This document shows positions 1 to 12,076 of a stretch of DNA of 64,000 bases, piece after piece; position 1 is the stretch's first letter; each line of letters begins with the position of its first letter. The stretch spans positions 167,577,074 to 167,641,073 of the forward strand of contig CM041780.1 of assembly GCA_023374045.1 (NCBI GenBank), written 5' to 3'. Made by a program: the position numbers and the translations under genes. Below the pieces are notes generated by a model. The model was given only the letters and a program-made list of their open reading frames with translations, did no database searches and was not told the DNA's origin. The stretch comes from Limonium bicolor (taxonomy: Eukaryota > Streptophyta > Magnoliopsida > Caryophyllales > Plumbaginaceae).

Positions 1-2278
1 TAGTGGCTTTTGAATTATGTTTACTTACTGATTCTATTCAAGTATTCTTTTTCATGCACAACCTTACATATCTATGCGTCGGTCCTCTTAGCTTTCATAA
101 TTTTTCTTCCGCCTTATTGCGATGAAGTTCATTTCATTATGTTGATGTGTCCAACATTCTTCGTGCCTCTTTGGCCCAAGGCCGCATGGTTGGATTCTAG
201 GTTTTCACTTAACTGGCTTGCGCCATATTCACTGTTGCATTTGTAAGTCTTCCATATTGGGTACGGTTCGTTGTTTAGCAATTGGGTAGTCTTGCCCCAA
301 GCTATTATTCTTCTATCGAGTTTATCCACTAGAACACGCTTTCAGTTTCCTATGCAATTGTAATAGGAATGAACAATGCGTTCCCTGTGAGATCTTTGTC
401 ATATGGTTCAGACTATAGGCTTCCATGCCCAGTCTATCTACCAACCCTTGCTTTTCATCTGTACTGAGTCCAGCTCATGGGTCCGCTTGTTTCATATCAT
501 TGTCTAACTATATTGACATAATGGTCGCTTGCTATGCACCATGTTCTTATTCATTATACCGGTATTGTTTTTCACGGCCTCTACTATGTGTAGCTTGCCT
601 TTATTCTTTGCCCATCGTTGGCACAACTCCTCAACCGTTCACTCCAATGTCTAGTTTTATATTCAATTCCTTCGTGGTGTAAACACACTGGAAATTCTAT
701 AGGTTCGTGAGTATGGTTGTCACCGTATCAAACCGTATGATTATTACCTTTTTAACGTGGAGATGTTCTACTCCAGATTCGGGTTCATGTGTAGGCTAGT
801 CTGCCTCACATTCTTTCATCACTTATGATATCATTACCAAGTAGCTTGGATGACCACGGAAGAAGTAATCCATTGGATCACAAACTCTTTTGAGCGTTGG
901 TCATTTGATGTGTCGTATTACGCACTTACATTGCTTGTTCTTGACATTTACTGCCTTCTAAATCCTAGGCATTGGATAGGGTCTGGCTGTGCAGTCTTAC
1001 TTCTCTATGTACATCATTGGGACATCCCAAGGGAACTTCAAGGGTTTACGGGTCCCGTTCTCTAAATAAGGGTATTTTATCACTATAAGTGAAAGCTCAC
1101 AATGAGGGGTTTATTACCACTCACAAGTCTCACAACAAGGGTTTACAGCGTTAGCTTCTGTTCATGTATTTCCATCATTCAGACTATGGTCCGCCATTTA
1201 CTTGGCTAACTATAGAGTGTGCTACTCTTTAAGTCCCTATGCTTTTTGAGCATTACCACTTTATAGTTCGTATTGCACACATGCAGTGTTTGCTTCTAAA
1301 CTGACTACTCTTCGTTTTTCAACCATTGCTATCAAATCTTCCTTTTCATACTATCTTGGAATTTCCCTTTTCTCTTTTAATTTGTTCTTTGACAATAATC
1401 ATGTGCTCAAGCTTTAATATGTTAACAGATGGAGTCCTCTTTCTGGAGGGGTCCACATATCTACCGCTCCAGTGGTCTCACAGTAATGGGAGGTATCCTC
1501 ACTCCTCTAATTTCTCATAACGCCTGAGCGTGGGCCAAATCGGTGGTGTCGTCACCTAGTTTTTATGTCCCTGTACTACTGTTACTGCTGGGAGTAGGAA
1601 GAGAAACTAAAAGCCTTGTCAGCTGTATACTAGGCTGATCCTCTAGTGATAGTGACACTGAAGTAATATTTACTCTAAGCTGCTCATTACATTGAATTCA
1701 AATCGAGTGGTTCGTTCGCCGCTCTATTCATTTGTATGAAATAATATTTCTTCTCTTATTGGTGCCATGCTCGGCAATTCTTTTTATTATTCAATGTGAG
1801 TTTTTCATCCGTGTGAATCTACAAAACGTAGTTGGTTTATGGCTTTTAAGCCACAATGCTTCGAGCTATACTCCTTGCAGGCTGTTATACAAATTTCCAC
1901 TTCTTCGTATGCCGTCAAATGGTTTGAAGGTGGTACCAGGCTCCATGACAAGGTCGTTGCATCACGCTTTCGTTCATAGGAGGCCCCTTAGGCGATCTGG
2001 TATTAATCAGTGCCTCTTAGCAATTTAGGGTATTTCCTGTTGAGTGGGATTCCCTTCGGTGTTCCAACCGAGTGTTCGTTTTAGCTCTCGTGTCTTATCA
2101 TGACACTTCATTTAACTGTTGTTGACTAAGACACCCTTAAAGGATTCTCCCGAGTGTTGTCAATTACGCCATTACACCTGGCTATGATTGTGAGTGTCTC
2201 CGGTCGGCGATACCGTATTGCAGTACCGTATTCGGACTATCCAGTTTAGGGTTAAAACGTCTCCCGTTCTTGGGTAGA
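1..2278. other. Unassigned non-coding sequence
   Basis: No coding region, RNA gene or terminal repeat could be recognised on either strand. The reading frames are short (under 100 codons), overlap in several frames and resemble no family I know. Base composition is more balanced than the AT-rich parts of the window. It directly flanks the left LTR of the next element, so it is probably the older repeat or intergenic DNA that the element entered. Confidence 0.4.
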
Positions 2279-4654
2279 TGTAGCAGAAATATGTGACTAC
2301 TTCTACCTAGCCAGTGTACCTATCGTTTTGCGGATATAGTGATTATTGGGTTGTCGATCTTAGGGACCTCATTCAATTAACTGACAATTTATTACTAACT
2401 GAGAAACTAAACTAAGAAAACAGGAAATGTCACTTTTTCGGGTTTTAATTAATTTAATAAAAATAAATGATTAAACAAACTAACATAAAATAATAAAGTA
2501 ATAAAATAAATTAAGTAAATAAAGGAATAAAGTGATAATAAAACAAACAAGCAAGATAAAACAAATAATGGATTAAAAATATAATAATTAAAAGACGCTC
2601 CCCGAGTTGTTCTGCTCACCTAATTCCTCAGATTTTATTATTAACTCTTCCCTTATAATTAACTCAGAAACTTTAATTAATTCGTCAACGGCTAAGTCTA
2701 ACGAACCCTAATTAATTGCTAGAACTAGCAGCAGACTAATGCTCTAATTCAGACACAATTAATCGCATAAAATACAGTTTCTATTGGAGTCCGATTACCT
2801 ATAGGCGGGATCACGCTTCTAGTCATTATCAGGTTCGACTCCTATGTCTAGTTAACTATCTCAGCTCTCGCATGTTGATTAGAAAACTACAAGAATTGTT
2901 TCTAATTATGGCCAGATAACTAAAACATATTAAGACAGGAATCAAACTAATCATAATAATAAAGTTGTACGGGAAATTAATAAAATATATCATCAGGAAT
3001 AGGTTCAATTCCCAACTCGGGAAACTAAAAAATTTAACTACTCACAACATGGTTCAAAAAAACACAAATAACATTAAAACAAATATCAATGTTATGGAAT
3101 ACTAAAAATGTAACAAGAAGTAAATACATGTAACAAACATATAATAAAGTGAAGTTTTAGTGAAACCCTTATATGTGTACGGTCCGGTTCACATGTGGCC
3201 GGTTCACCCCCAGGTCGGTTCTTCTGTTTTTATTTTCAATTCGCTCTTGTTCGTCTTCCCCGCGTCCGCTCTGCGTCCGTTCTTGGCGTCCGCCCTTTCT
3301 TCCTCGGACATGGGTAGCTGCGTTCGCCCTTCTGTTCCGGACGATGGGAGTCTCAGATACAGGCGTCGATGGCAGAGGATGAAGGTGGTGAGAACGATGA
3401 GGAAAATGAAGATGGTGTGTTGTGGAGGTGGTGAGAGTCGTCGGTGGAGATAGCGATGATGCGGTGGTGAATCGGTGTTGATGCGGGCCGAGAATGGTCG
3501 TGATGCCCTTCTCCAGTGTGAATGGTGAAGGCGTCGCGTGAATGGAGAGGCGAGGGAGTTGAGGAATGGTACCGGTGTTGAGTTACGGAGATGTCGTCGG
3601 TGAAGGTCGTCTGGTGCGAGATTGATGGTGAGCGTACGGAAGTGGCGATGGTGGTGTCGTAGCGATGGTTAGTGTTTGAATATGATGTGGATGAAGCTGG
3701 TTGTGACGATGATGATGAAGTGAGTGATGAAATGGAGATGTGAGGCGGGGTATAAATGGCGATGAGAAAATGAGTGGTGGTGTCGGGTCGATTGTGAAAG
3801 CGAATGGAGATGGTGATCGATGGTGATGGGCGGTGTGAATGGCCGCGATGGATGATAGATGACGGTGGTCAGTCGTGAGTGTGCCGGTGTGACGATGTGG
3901 TGGACTGGTGTCGATGGAGTCGGAGATGTGGTGCGGTTCTGGTGAGGTGTGAAAGTGTGGTGGTGATGCGATGGTGTGGATGTTCACCGATGAAGAAGAT
4001 GATGGGTGGCGATGAACAGAGTGCCTAGGCTCTGCCCCTCTAGGCGTGGTGCGCGAGATGTGGGTGTCGTCAATATATAGCGAAGTGGTTACGGTGCTAA
4101 CAAGTTATTATGCAGAGGTGTATTCGATCGATGGAGATGATCGAGATCTGCGGGGGTCTGCTCCATGGTGATGGTGGCTCGCATGTGTTAATATTCTCCG
4201 ATCGACAATAAATGATGGGCATGCATAACCTCTGTATACCCAACCCCTTCTATTTCTTTTCTATTTCTGAAGCCGATGTCTCCGTCTTCGGTTCGTGTTC
4301 TTCTCTGTAAAAGATGAGTGCCCAAAATATTAACCGATCCAGCCCACATATTGATGATGTCCAGCAGCCCAAGTTACAGCTCTCAATTGATTTTTGTCGC
4401 CCAACATTCATGCAGTCCTCGTGTGTGTACGTGAATGATGAGTATGTATGTAATGTGTACATATGTCATCATTTGTTGTGTTGTAATCTTTAATGTAAAT
4501 TCAATAGTTTTCCTGCATTTTACATATAAAATATATCAGTTCTCATCAAAATATAAATAATAGAAAAACTGTAAGATAAGTGTGAAATAAAGCCAATTCA
4601 TTATGAATATTAAATCAATATACTGTTAAAAGTATATGTATTTTACACTTATCA
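2279..4654 (-). repeat. 3' LTR of the non-autonomous element (complete)
   Basis: 2376 bp, starting TG and ending CA on the plus strand. Read on the minus strand it begins TGATAAGTGTAAAATAC, like the LTR at 17870-19730. The middle (about 3170-4100) is GC-rich and low in complexity (GGTGATGG-type), which makes long spurious reading frames. Relative to the second copy, 2279-3653 shows many one-base losses. Confidence 0.8.
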
Positions 4655-4675
4655 CAAATTCCTCACACTTAGCTT
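4655..4675 (-). other. Polypurine tract of the non-autonomous element
   Basis: Immediately inside the 3' LTR the minus strand reads GCTAAGTGTGAGGAATTTG, a purine-rich stretch in the position of plus-strand priming. Similar AAGTGTGAGGAA cores recur inside the element at about 5569, 5783 and 5819. Confidence 0.6.
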
Positions 4676-6246
4676 TTAACTTGTCCTCAAGCAAATACAG
4701 AATATGACTACTCTTAAGGGGCCGAAGTATTGAAACTCAGGATCAAACAACTGCCGATGGAAACAAGCAAAATGACAATCAAAAGAAAAGTTTTTGCTAC
4801 TAGCTGTAGGTTTTCGCAAACAGTGAAAAAGAATGAAGTTAAAAAGCGTGGAGAAGTTAGATTAGAATCTGAACATAGATTATCTTGGGATCTTCCACCA
4901 TTCTTTTTCTCTAACCTTTGGATGACAAGGGGTGTGAAGTAACACCTTATTCCGTGAGACCTTTCAACACCACGTACTCATGATCAAAACAAAAATTAAA
5001 CTGCAAATTTTTTTTTTCGCATGCAAAAAAAAACATTCTTCTTCCAAGAAATATATACAAAACAAACGAATAATTGTGAATTGCAGAGTTATTCCGTAAC
5101 CCAGACTTTTCTCTCTATCCTTGTAACGGTGTTGGGCCAACTATCCTAGATCCCGAGACCTTAGGTAGATAGGTGTTAAGGCACCCCTAGGACTTAATAA
5201 CCGGATAGACGAGGCCTATTTTTGTTAGGAAAAATTCTGATCAGCAGAGTACCTTGCCTTATCCTTTCATTCCAAACTTTCACATCATTTCCAAAATCCC
5301 AAGTTAAACTAATTCAGTTTCCACAATCAACTAATCCATCAAATTTCAGTGAAAACAGATTAATTTTAATAAAACTAAACAAACAAACAGCCTAGAGTAG
5401 AAAGATTCTTGAGGTGGTCATCATGCTCGTTTTCAAACTTACAAAAAATATATTTTTTTTCTTTTTTTTCGGCCACTTAAAGAGATAATTCTGTCAAAAT
5501 AAGAGGACAAACAAAAACAAATGTGGCATTAAGTGTAGTTGTCAATATTTAGAAAGTACTACTCCTACTTCCTCACACTAAGAGGAGCAATGTCCTCATT
5601 GTTCATAATTTAACCAAGAAGGGAACTTTCTAAATATTGCAATCTCATCAAGGATTTTATTCAGGACAACAATGGACTGATATAAAAAAGACCATTAAGC
5701 ATGATAGATCATCGTAGGCTGAATACTTTAAAAATAAAGGAAATGGAAACTCCCCTGATATCGTAGATTGAGGAAGGTTCCCTTCCTCACACTTAATCTC
5801 GTGCATGGGGTAGTAACCTTCCTCACACTTGCGTTAATGCAAGTGTCCAGCCTTGGGGGTACATCAAACACCATGAAAAGTTTCACCTGCACACACTCAC
5901 AACTACCACAAACGCTGAAAGCGTTGCATTAAAGCACGGGCACCATTGTAACTTCTAAACAAAAGAAAAACAAAAATAAACCAGAAAACAAAAACAAAAC
6001 ATAAATTAACCACTAGGTTGCCTCCCAGCAAGCTCCCCGTCTTTTTAGTCTTTGGCTAGACTCCTGCTTCGTTATCCTGGATCAAAAATAAAGTAGACAA
6101 CAACTTTGCCAGGAAAACAAAATAGGCAGTAATTAAAAGCAATCCACCTAGATCAAAACAACGCGTTACTTCGAAAAATAAAATAGGAAAGTAAATACTC
6201 CACAAAACCTGATGTTTGAGGAGATACTGCCGGTAACGTAGTTCAA
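4676..6246. other. Element interior, 3' non-coding part
   Basis: AT-rich sequence without a credible gene, between the polypurine tract and the single ORF. It contains three further TTCCTCACACTT-type tracts and a homopurine/homopyrimidine stretch near 5440-5475. Confidence 0.5.
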
Positions 6247-7002
6247 TCAGAAGACCAGGTGTGAATGGCTCTTTTTCCTCAAATTCAAGGACATAAACGT
6301 CCTCCTCCTTTTGTTGAGGCTTTTGAAGGCAAGGTGGGAGTTACTGACGACTTGGTGGTAGTGGTGTTGTTTCCTCCTCAGATTCGAGAATATAGATATC
6401 CTTTCCTGGATGGTGGGGCTGCATGTAAACTTCATTTTTGCAGACAATTGTGGTAGAAGCTGTAATTTCTTCATCTTTAATGAACTCGATCGTACTAGAG
6501 CTTCTACCGGCTCGCAGTAAGTGCAGAACAACATATCTTCAAACTCTAGTTGCTCATCTTGTTTGGGATGGAGAGGAGGGTAACACAAATTGTTAAATAT
6601 TTGCTCAACCTCTTCTTCTTCAGATAATATACTCCTGATAAGTTCCTCCATCTCTTCAACAGAACCTAAAGCCTCAAAAGTATCTGGTACGAATTGATCT
6701 TCACTCCTTGGATTTACCACTGGAGTCTCTTCTAGCGGCTCGTCCTGACTTGGGAGGAATTCGTCTGCCCTCTGTGTAGATTGCTGTTTGTTCTGATTGA
6801 AATAGTAATATCCCAACTGTTCTTCTTTGTACTGTGCATTAGTCTGCTCAACTTCCCACCAATATAGCTCTCGATTGGATTGTTGAGGTGGTTGATAATC
6901 CTTGACCATTATTTGGTAGGAGGATATCTCCTCATGCATACGCGTCCACTCCAATTCAATCAACAATCTTCTCACCTCATCTTTACCACCACTTTCCATC
7001 AT
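6247..7002 (-). CDS. Uncharacterised 251-aa protein of the non-autonomous retrotransposon
   Basis: This is the only sizeable ORF in the element. It starts with two consecutive ATG codons (7002 and 6999). I do not recognise the family. The first roughly 170 residues are rich in Glu and Gln, with acidic runs (SEEEEVEQ), and lack zinc-knuckle, protease or polymerase motifs. The tail changes to a Lys/Ser/His-rich composition. In another frame downstream of about 6490 the DNA instead encodes acidic text with a repeated pattern (DIYILESEEE, DVYVLEFEEKE) that fits the N-terminal composition better. I therefore infer a frameshift near 6490, real or from the assembly, and an original protein that was acidic throughout. 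A structural or accessory protein of a trans-mobilised element is possible; gag homology is not visible. Confidence 0.5.
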   Translation of the reverse strand: MMESGGKDEVRRLLIELEWTRMHEEISSYQIMVKDYQPPQQSNRELYWWEVEQTNAQYKEEQLGYYYFNQNKQQSTQRADEFLPSQDEPLEETPVVNPRSEDQFVPDTFEALGSVEEMEELIRSILSEEEEVEQIFNNLCYPPLHPKQDEQLEFEDMLFCTYCEPVEALVRSSSLKMKKLQLLPQLSAKMKFTCSPTIQERISIFSNLRRKQHHYHQVVSNSHLAFKSLNKRRRTFMSLNLRKKSHSHLVF

Positions 7003-8379
7003 TACTAATCAGCCTAGTAAACAAAAAGAAAAAGAACAAGTAAATAGAAACTAGAAAAGAAACAAAAACAAAACTAACTAGATAGTAATGAACAAAATGT
7101 AATAAAAGAAAATTGCTAAAATAAATAACAAATTAATAAACAAAAATAAAATAGAAACGAAAAACATAAATGAAAATAAAATAATAGAATTAACTAAAAA
7201 TAAATAAATAAAATTAGACCACCAATAATCAAACCAAACTCTAAATCAAAATTAAAGAAACAAATCCTAATTGAAATAAACCTAACAAAAACTAATTGAA
7301 TGCATAAAGGCAAATCTTAAACAAATTAGAACTAAACTAAATCGTAAACAAATATGAAGTAATTAAGCTAAATCAAATGTAAACTAAACAAAATAAAACC
7401 AAAAAGAAATACAAATAATCCAACCAAATAACATGTAATCCAAACAAAAGGATAATGGAAAATCAAAATATAAAGCACAAGATATTAACAAACATAACCA
7501 ACTAAAATACTGAATAGAAGAGAAGTCACAAAGAGTAAAGTAAAGAAAATAAATAAAGAAAAATCAACAAAACCTGGATGCAAGAAAATTGAGATTGTAC
7601 GGCAAATAGAAATCAACCAAAATAATCTGAAAATAGAAGAAGATAACTTGAATAAAATTTCAATCAATACTAAGCAAATAAGAATTAAATAATGATTCCT
7701 AAAAATTTAAATCTAAGCAAAGACAATCTAAAAACTGAGATATAAATAAACAATGAAATTATGGACTATAAAGTAAACAAATATGCCTAACTGAACTATA
7801 AACCAAAACTACAAGGAAAAGAGAATGAATCCTAATTAAATAAAAAGAATCAAATCAAATCAAATAAACTAAAATAATTACACCAACCAAAACTAACAAA
7901 ATTCGTAAATCAAAAATATATAAGAATAGAAAAGAACACACGGTAATCCTAAAAATAAAATCGAATAATTTTAGAAAAATAGAAACTGAAATAAAGAAAA
8001 TTCAATCCTATAACAAAATTATATACCTAATGCAATCAAATGTTACGGCAGTATAAAAATTTGAAAAGGAACAATATTGAAAAACTAAAAATTAAACGAA
8101 AGGATAAAATAAAAGAAATTAATCTAATTACCTAGTGAAGCAAATCAAATCTATTCCTAAATAGATAAACACGTTACTAAAATAAATATGAGAAAACAAA
8201 AAGTAAGTAAAAAAAAGAACGAAAAAGAATAAACCGAAGCAAAAACGTAACACTAGATAAACAACAAATATCAATCAAAATAAAATAAGAAAGACTAAAA
8301 TAAAATCTCAATCAAGAAGAAAAATAAATAAAATAAAATCCCAATTAAATAAAAAAATGTCAATTAACCGTGCTGGAGG
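7003..8379. other. Element leader, AT-rich non-coding
   Basis: Extremely A-rich on the plus strand, with AAATAAA-type runs and no reading frame of note. It lies between the primer-binding site and the ORF, the position of the 5' leader. Long non-coding leaders are usual in large retrotransposon derivatives. Confidence 0.5.
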
Positions 8380-8397
8380 TCCCCGGCAACGGCGCCA
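8380..8397 (-). other. Primer-binding site (tRNA-Asp)
   Basis: The plus strand reads TCCCCGGCAACGGCGCCA, which is the 3' end of plant tRNA-Asp including CCA. The minus-strand element therefore carries its complement six bases inside the 5' LTR. This fixes the orientation of the element. Confidence 0.85.
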
Positions 8398-8403
8398 AAA
8401 ACT

Positions 8404-9796
8404 TGTAGCAGAAATATGTGACTACTTCTACCTAGGCAGTGTACCTATCGTTTTGCGAATATAATGATTAAATGGGTTTGTCGATCTCAGGGACCTCGTC
8501 CAATTAACTGACAATTTATTTACTAACTGAGAAACTAAACTTAGAAAACAGGAAATGTCACTTTTTCGGGTTTTAATTAATTTAATAAAAATAAATGATT
8601 CTACAAACTAACATAAAATAATAAAGTAAATAAAATAAATTAAGTAAATAAAGGAATTAAAATGATAAATAAAACAAACAAGCAAGATAAAACAAATAAT
8701 GGATTAAAAATATAATAAAAGACGCTCCCCCGAGTTGTTCTGCTCACCTAATTCCTCAGATTTTATTATTAACTCTTCCCTTATAATTAACTCAGAAACT
8801 TTAATTAATTCGTCAACGGCTAAGTCTAACGAACCCTAATTAATTGCTAGAACTAGCAGCAGACTAATGCTCTAATTCAGACACAATTAATCGCATAAAA
8901 TACAGTTTCTATTGGAGTCCGATTAACCTATAGGCGGGATCACGCTTCTAGTCATTAATCAGGTTCGACTTCTTATGTCTAGTTAACTATCTCAGCTCTC
9001 GCATGTTGATTAGAAAACTACAAGAATTGTTCTAATTATTGGCCAGATAACTAAAACATATTAAGAACAGGAATCAAACTAATCATAATAATAAAGTTGT
9101 ACGGGAAATTAATAAAACATAATCATCAGGAATTAGGTTGACTTCCCAACTCGGGAAACTAAAATTTAACTACTCACACATTGTTTCAAAAAACACAAAT
9201 AAACATTAAAACAAATATCAAATGTTATGGAATAACTAAAAATGTAACCAGAAATAAATAACATGTAACAAACATATAATAAAGTGAGTTTTAGTGAAAC
9301 CCTTATATGTGTACGGTCCGGTTCACATGTGGCCGGTTCACCCCCAGGTCGGTTCTTCTGTTTTATTTCCAATTCGCTCTTGTCGTCTTCCCCGCGTCCG
9401 CTCTGCGTCCGTTCTTGCGTTTGCCCTGCGTCCGCCCTTTCTTCCTCGGACGTGGGTAGCTGCGTCCGCCCCTCTGTTCACGGACGATGGGAGTCTCAGA
9501 TACAGGCGTCGATGGTAGAGGTTGAAGGTGGTGAGAACGATGAGGAAAATGAAGATGGTGTGTTGTGGAGGTGGTGATGAGTCGTCGGTGGAGATAGCGA
9601 TGATGCGGTGGTGAATCAATGGTTGATGCGGGCCAAGAATGGTCGTGATGCCCTTCTCCGGTGTGAATGGTGAAGGCGTCGCGTGAATGGAGAGGCGAGG
9701 GAGTTGAGGAATGGTACCGGTGGTGAGTTACGGAGATGTCGTCGGTGAAGGTCGTCCGGTGCGAGATTGATGGTGAGCGTACGGAAGTGGCGATGG
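8404..9796 (-). repeat. 5' LTR of the non-autonomous element (truncated)
   Basis: Matches 2279-3653 almost throughout, then stops at about 9796 after GTGGCGATGG where a different LTR-like sequence begins. About 1 kb of LTR, including its 5' start, is therefore missing. Confidence 0.75.
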
Positions 9797-12076
9797 TGTG
9801 AAATACCACCAAACTTAGATATGGTGTTTAAGTGATAAACTAAGTTATAAGGAGGCTAAATAATGCCTTAGAAACATTAAGAAACATTTCTAATCAAAGA
9901 AAACATAAGGAAACACAAAAGAGCAGTTTAAGCGAAAACATGCTCCAAGCTTGGAGAGACTTGGGTGAGCACCCAATATTGTTCTTAGACCTTAGTAATA
10001 TCCTAATGGTCATTTTAAACCAATTACCAAAGAAAACCAAGCTTGAAAACAAGTTAAAACACAAAATGTGCTTTAAGGAGTCTTAAAGCACATTTTTGAA
10101 AAATTGTCTTGTAAATGGGTTTTGAGTGGCTAAATGTCCATCATTACTCTTTAATTAACATGTGTACTAATAGTATCACATTAGGAAGTCTAAATCAATG
10201 GGAAATCAAAAATTTCACAAATATGTGCACTAATTTGTGAATAGTAACCAAATAGTGCCTAGTATAGTCTTTAATCAATTAAGTCTAATTAATTGGTCAA
10301 ATAAAACCATGACCAGCCTAATTAATGAAGGGGGGCCGGTTTTCTAAGGGTGTGAGTCACCAAGAGTGGCCAATTAATGTTAGAAGAAAAAGAGAAAACT
10401 AACTTGTTACTATTTGCTTTAAGGAATCAAATATCTAATATGCTATCTCTCTCCTCCTTTCTTCATTCTTCACCATCTTCATCGATTTCTCTTGCTCTCT
10501 TTCTTCTCTCTCACGTAAGAAGAAACCTCCATGCTAGCTCCATCTTCTTTTGCCCACATCTTGCTCATTTAAGCTCCAAAATCAAAACCAAGCACATATA
10601 TCTCTTAGTTAGCTCAAGCTCCTTCTTTCTATCTTTTCAAAACTTCAAGAGCCTCATTTTGGAGCCAAGGCAAATCGCCATTAGAGGAGGAAACTCAAGC
10701 TTGGAGACTCCATTAGCTTCTCCATTCTCTTAAGGTTAAGAAAATGTTAGAAAATCAAGGTTTCCATCATGTTCTCTCCATGTCCGAAAATTATCACTCA
10801 TGGGGTTCCATTTTTATGCCATGTTCTAGCTTGTTTTCTACTCTCCAAAGGATGAAGGAGGTCCCTCTTGCTTCACATCCAAGCTTGTCTTGAGAAACCA
10901 AGGTAAAACAACCATCTTAACACCTTAAAGCACATTTTTAACCTACGGTTTGTTCCTTAGGGTTAATGTATTATCTAGCACTCATTGGAGTCATTGGATA
11001 TTGGTTAGAACATTGGCAAGGAGAGTTTAAGTGGTGACCGAGATTGAGCAAAGAAAAAGTCTAAGGAGGAAAGTTTGTGAGCTTGTAAAAGAACAAGGTA
11101 AATTACTTACCTTAAGGTGTTTTATTGTTTAAGGGAATGGGATTTAGATATGTGATGAGTGTAGCTTAAGGTTTACATTAGAAAGGGCTACATACAACCT
11201 AGGAGAAACAATGAATATACTTGTGAACTTTTGACGAAGGAGCAAATGAGAAAAAGAGATAGTTTAAGAATATCAAGGTGAATTACAAGAAGCATTTTAT
11301 TTCAATGGGAGCCTTGTTGTGTGTATTCGCAGGTTAAAGGCAAATATATGTGGAAATTCAATGGTTAAGATTATTGTCATTTAAGGGCCTAAGTGCCAAG
11401 CATTTAAGTTTATACACTATTAATGATGTGGTGTGGTTTTGGTGTAAATTGTGTATTAAGATGTTGTAATAAGAATTTGAGTGAACTTGGTTTTGATGGT
11501 GAAAAACCAAGTGTTTGGGTGCAACAATATACTAGAGAACCCATGGCAAAATTTAGTGATGAACTTAAGTGTTTAAGATGTTCTAAGGAGATTTCATGAC
11601 TAAGGGAGTACTAGGAAGTTTTAGGGGTTGTCTTGATGAAAAAGCGGTGAGATTAAGGTGTTTTAATGGGTTATAATGACTTACGCATCACTATGAAGGA
11701 TTTAGGAATCAAAAGAATGTACTTGAGTATTTTGGACATAGGCAAATGTTGGTAAACAACTAGGAAGGAAATAATGTGTTGATGGATGGAAGCATAAGCT
11801 TGTGAAGGAACTTTAAGTAAATGCATAAAAGAGTTTAGATGGTGAAAGATGCTTGGGAGATGATGTTATAGTGGTGAGGAAGCATTTGGCATAGTGGTTA
11901 CATTAGGTATGAACCACCACCTAGAAACCTAGTGGAAAATATTACAAGTGTTGGCATGATTACAAGGAAAAATGCATAATGATTAAAGTTGATGTTGGTG
12001 AGTGATTTAAAGCGTTTAGTGGTTGGCATAAGTGTAATTGAGGTGCCCAAATGAGGTTAGAACATATTAGGATATA
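9797..12076 (+). repeat. Partial plus-strand LTR (left arm of a large inverted repeat)
   Basis: Starts TGTGAAATACC, the same start as the minus-strand LTR at 31179. It contains a pyrimidine-rich leader-like stretch (10440-10640) followed by purine-rich, AT-rich sequence. From about 10740 to 12076 it matches the reverse complement of 13705-15056, roughly three-quarters identical by eye. It ends abruptly where the opposite LTR begins at 12077. No internal coding region accompanies it. The lineage is uncertain; its layout resembles the long LTRs of Del/Tekay-type Ty3 elements. Confidence 0.55.

Larger units (their letters stand above)
2279..9796 (-). mobile_element. Non-autonomous Ty3/gypsy-type LTR retrotransposon (LARD-like)
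   Basis: The element reads on the minus strand. Its 3' LTR (2279-4654) and truncated 5' LTR (8404-9796) begin on the plus strand with the same sequence (TGTAGCAGAAATATGTGAC) and stay closely similar for about 1.4 kb. A primer-binding site lies beside the 5' LTR and a polypurine-like tract beside the 3' LTR. The 3.7-kb interior has no gag, protease, reverse transcriptase or integrase, only one 251-codon ORF (6247-7002) in long AT-rich sequence. The tRNA-Asp primer and the TGATAAGTG-type LTR start match what is known of the Athila/Tat branch, and the LTR start resembles that of the gag-bearing element at 15557-19730. I infer a large retrotransposon derivative mobilised in trans. A plus-strand LTR-like sequence interrupts the right LTR at 9797. 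Confidence 0.75.

Noticed and set aside
3160..3987. Overlapping reading frames of up to 134 codons, repeated at 9284-9812
   Set aside because: They lie in the GC-rich, low-complexity middle of the two LTR copies, occur in several frames at once and have His/Thr- or Arg-rich text without domains.
10377..10733. 118-codon plus-strand frame
   Set aside because: It lies in the pyrimidine-rich leader part of an LTR; the Ser/Leu-rich text is what CT-rich DNA yields by chance.
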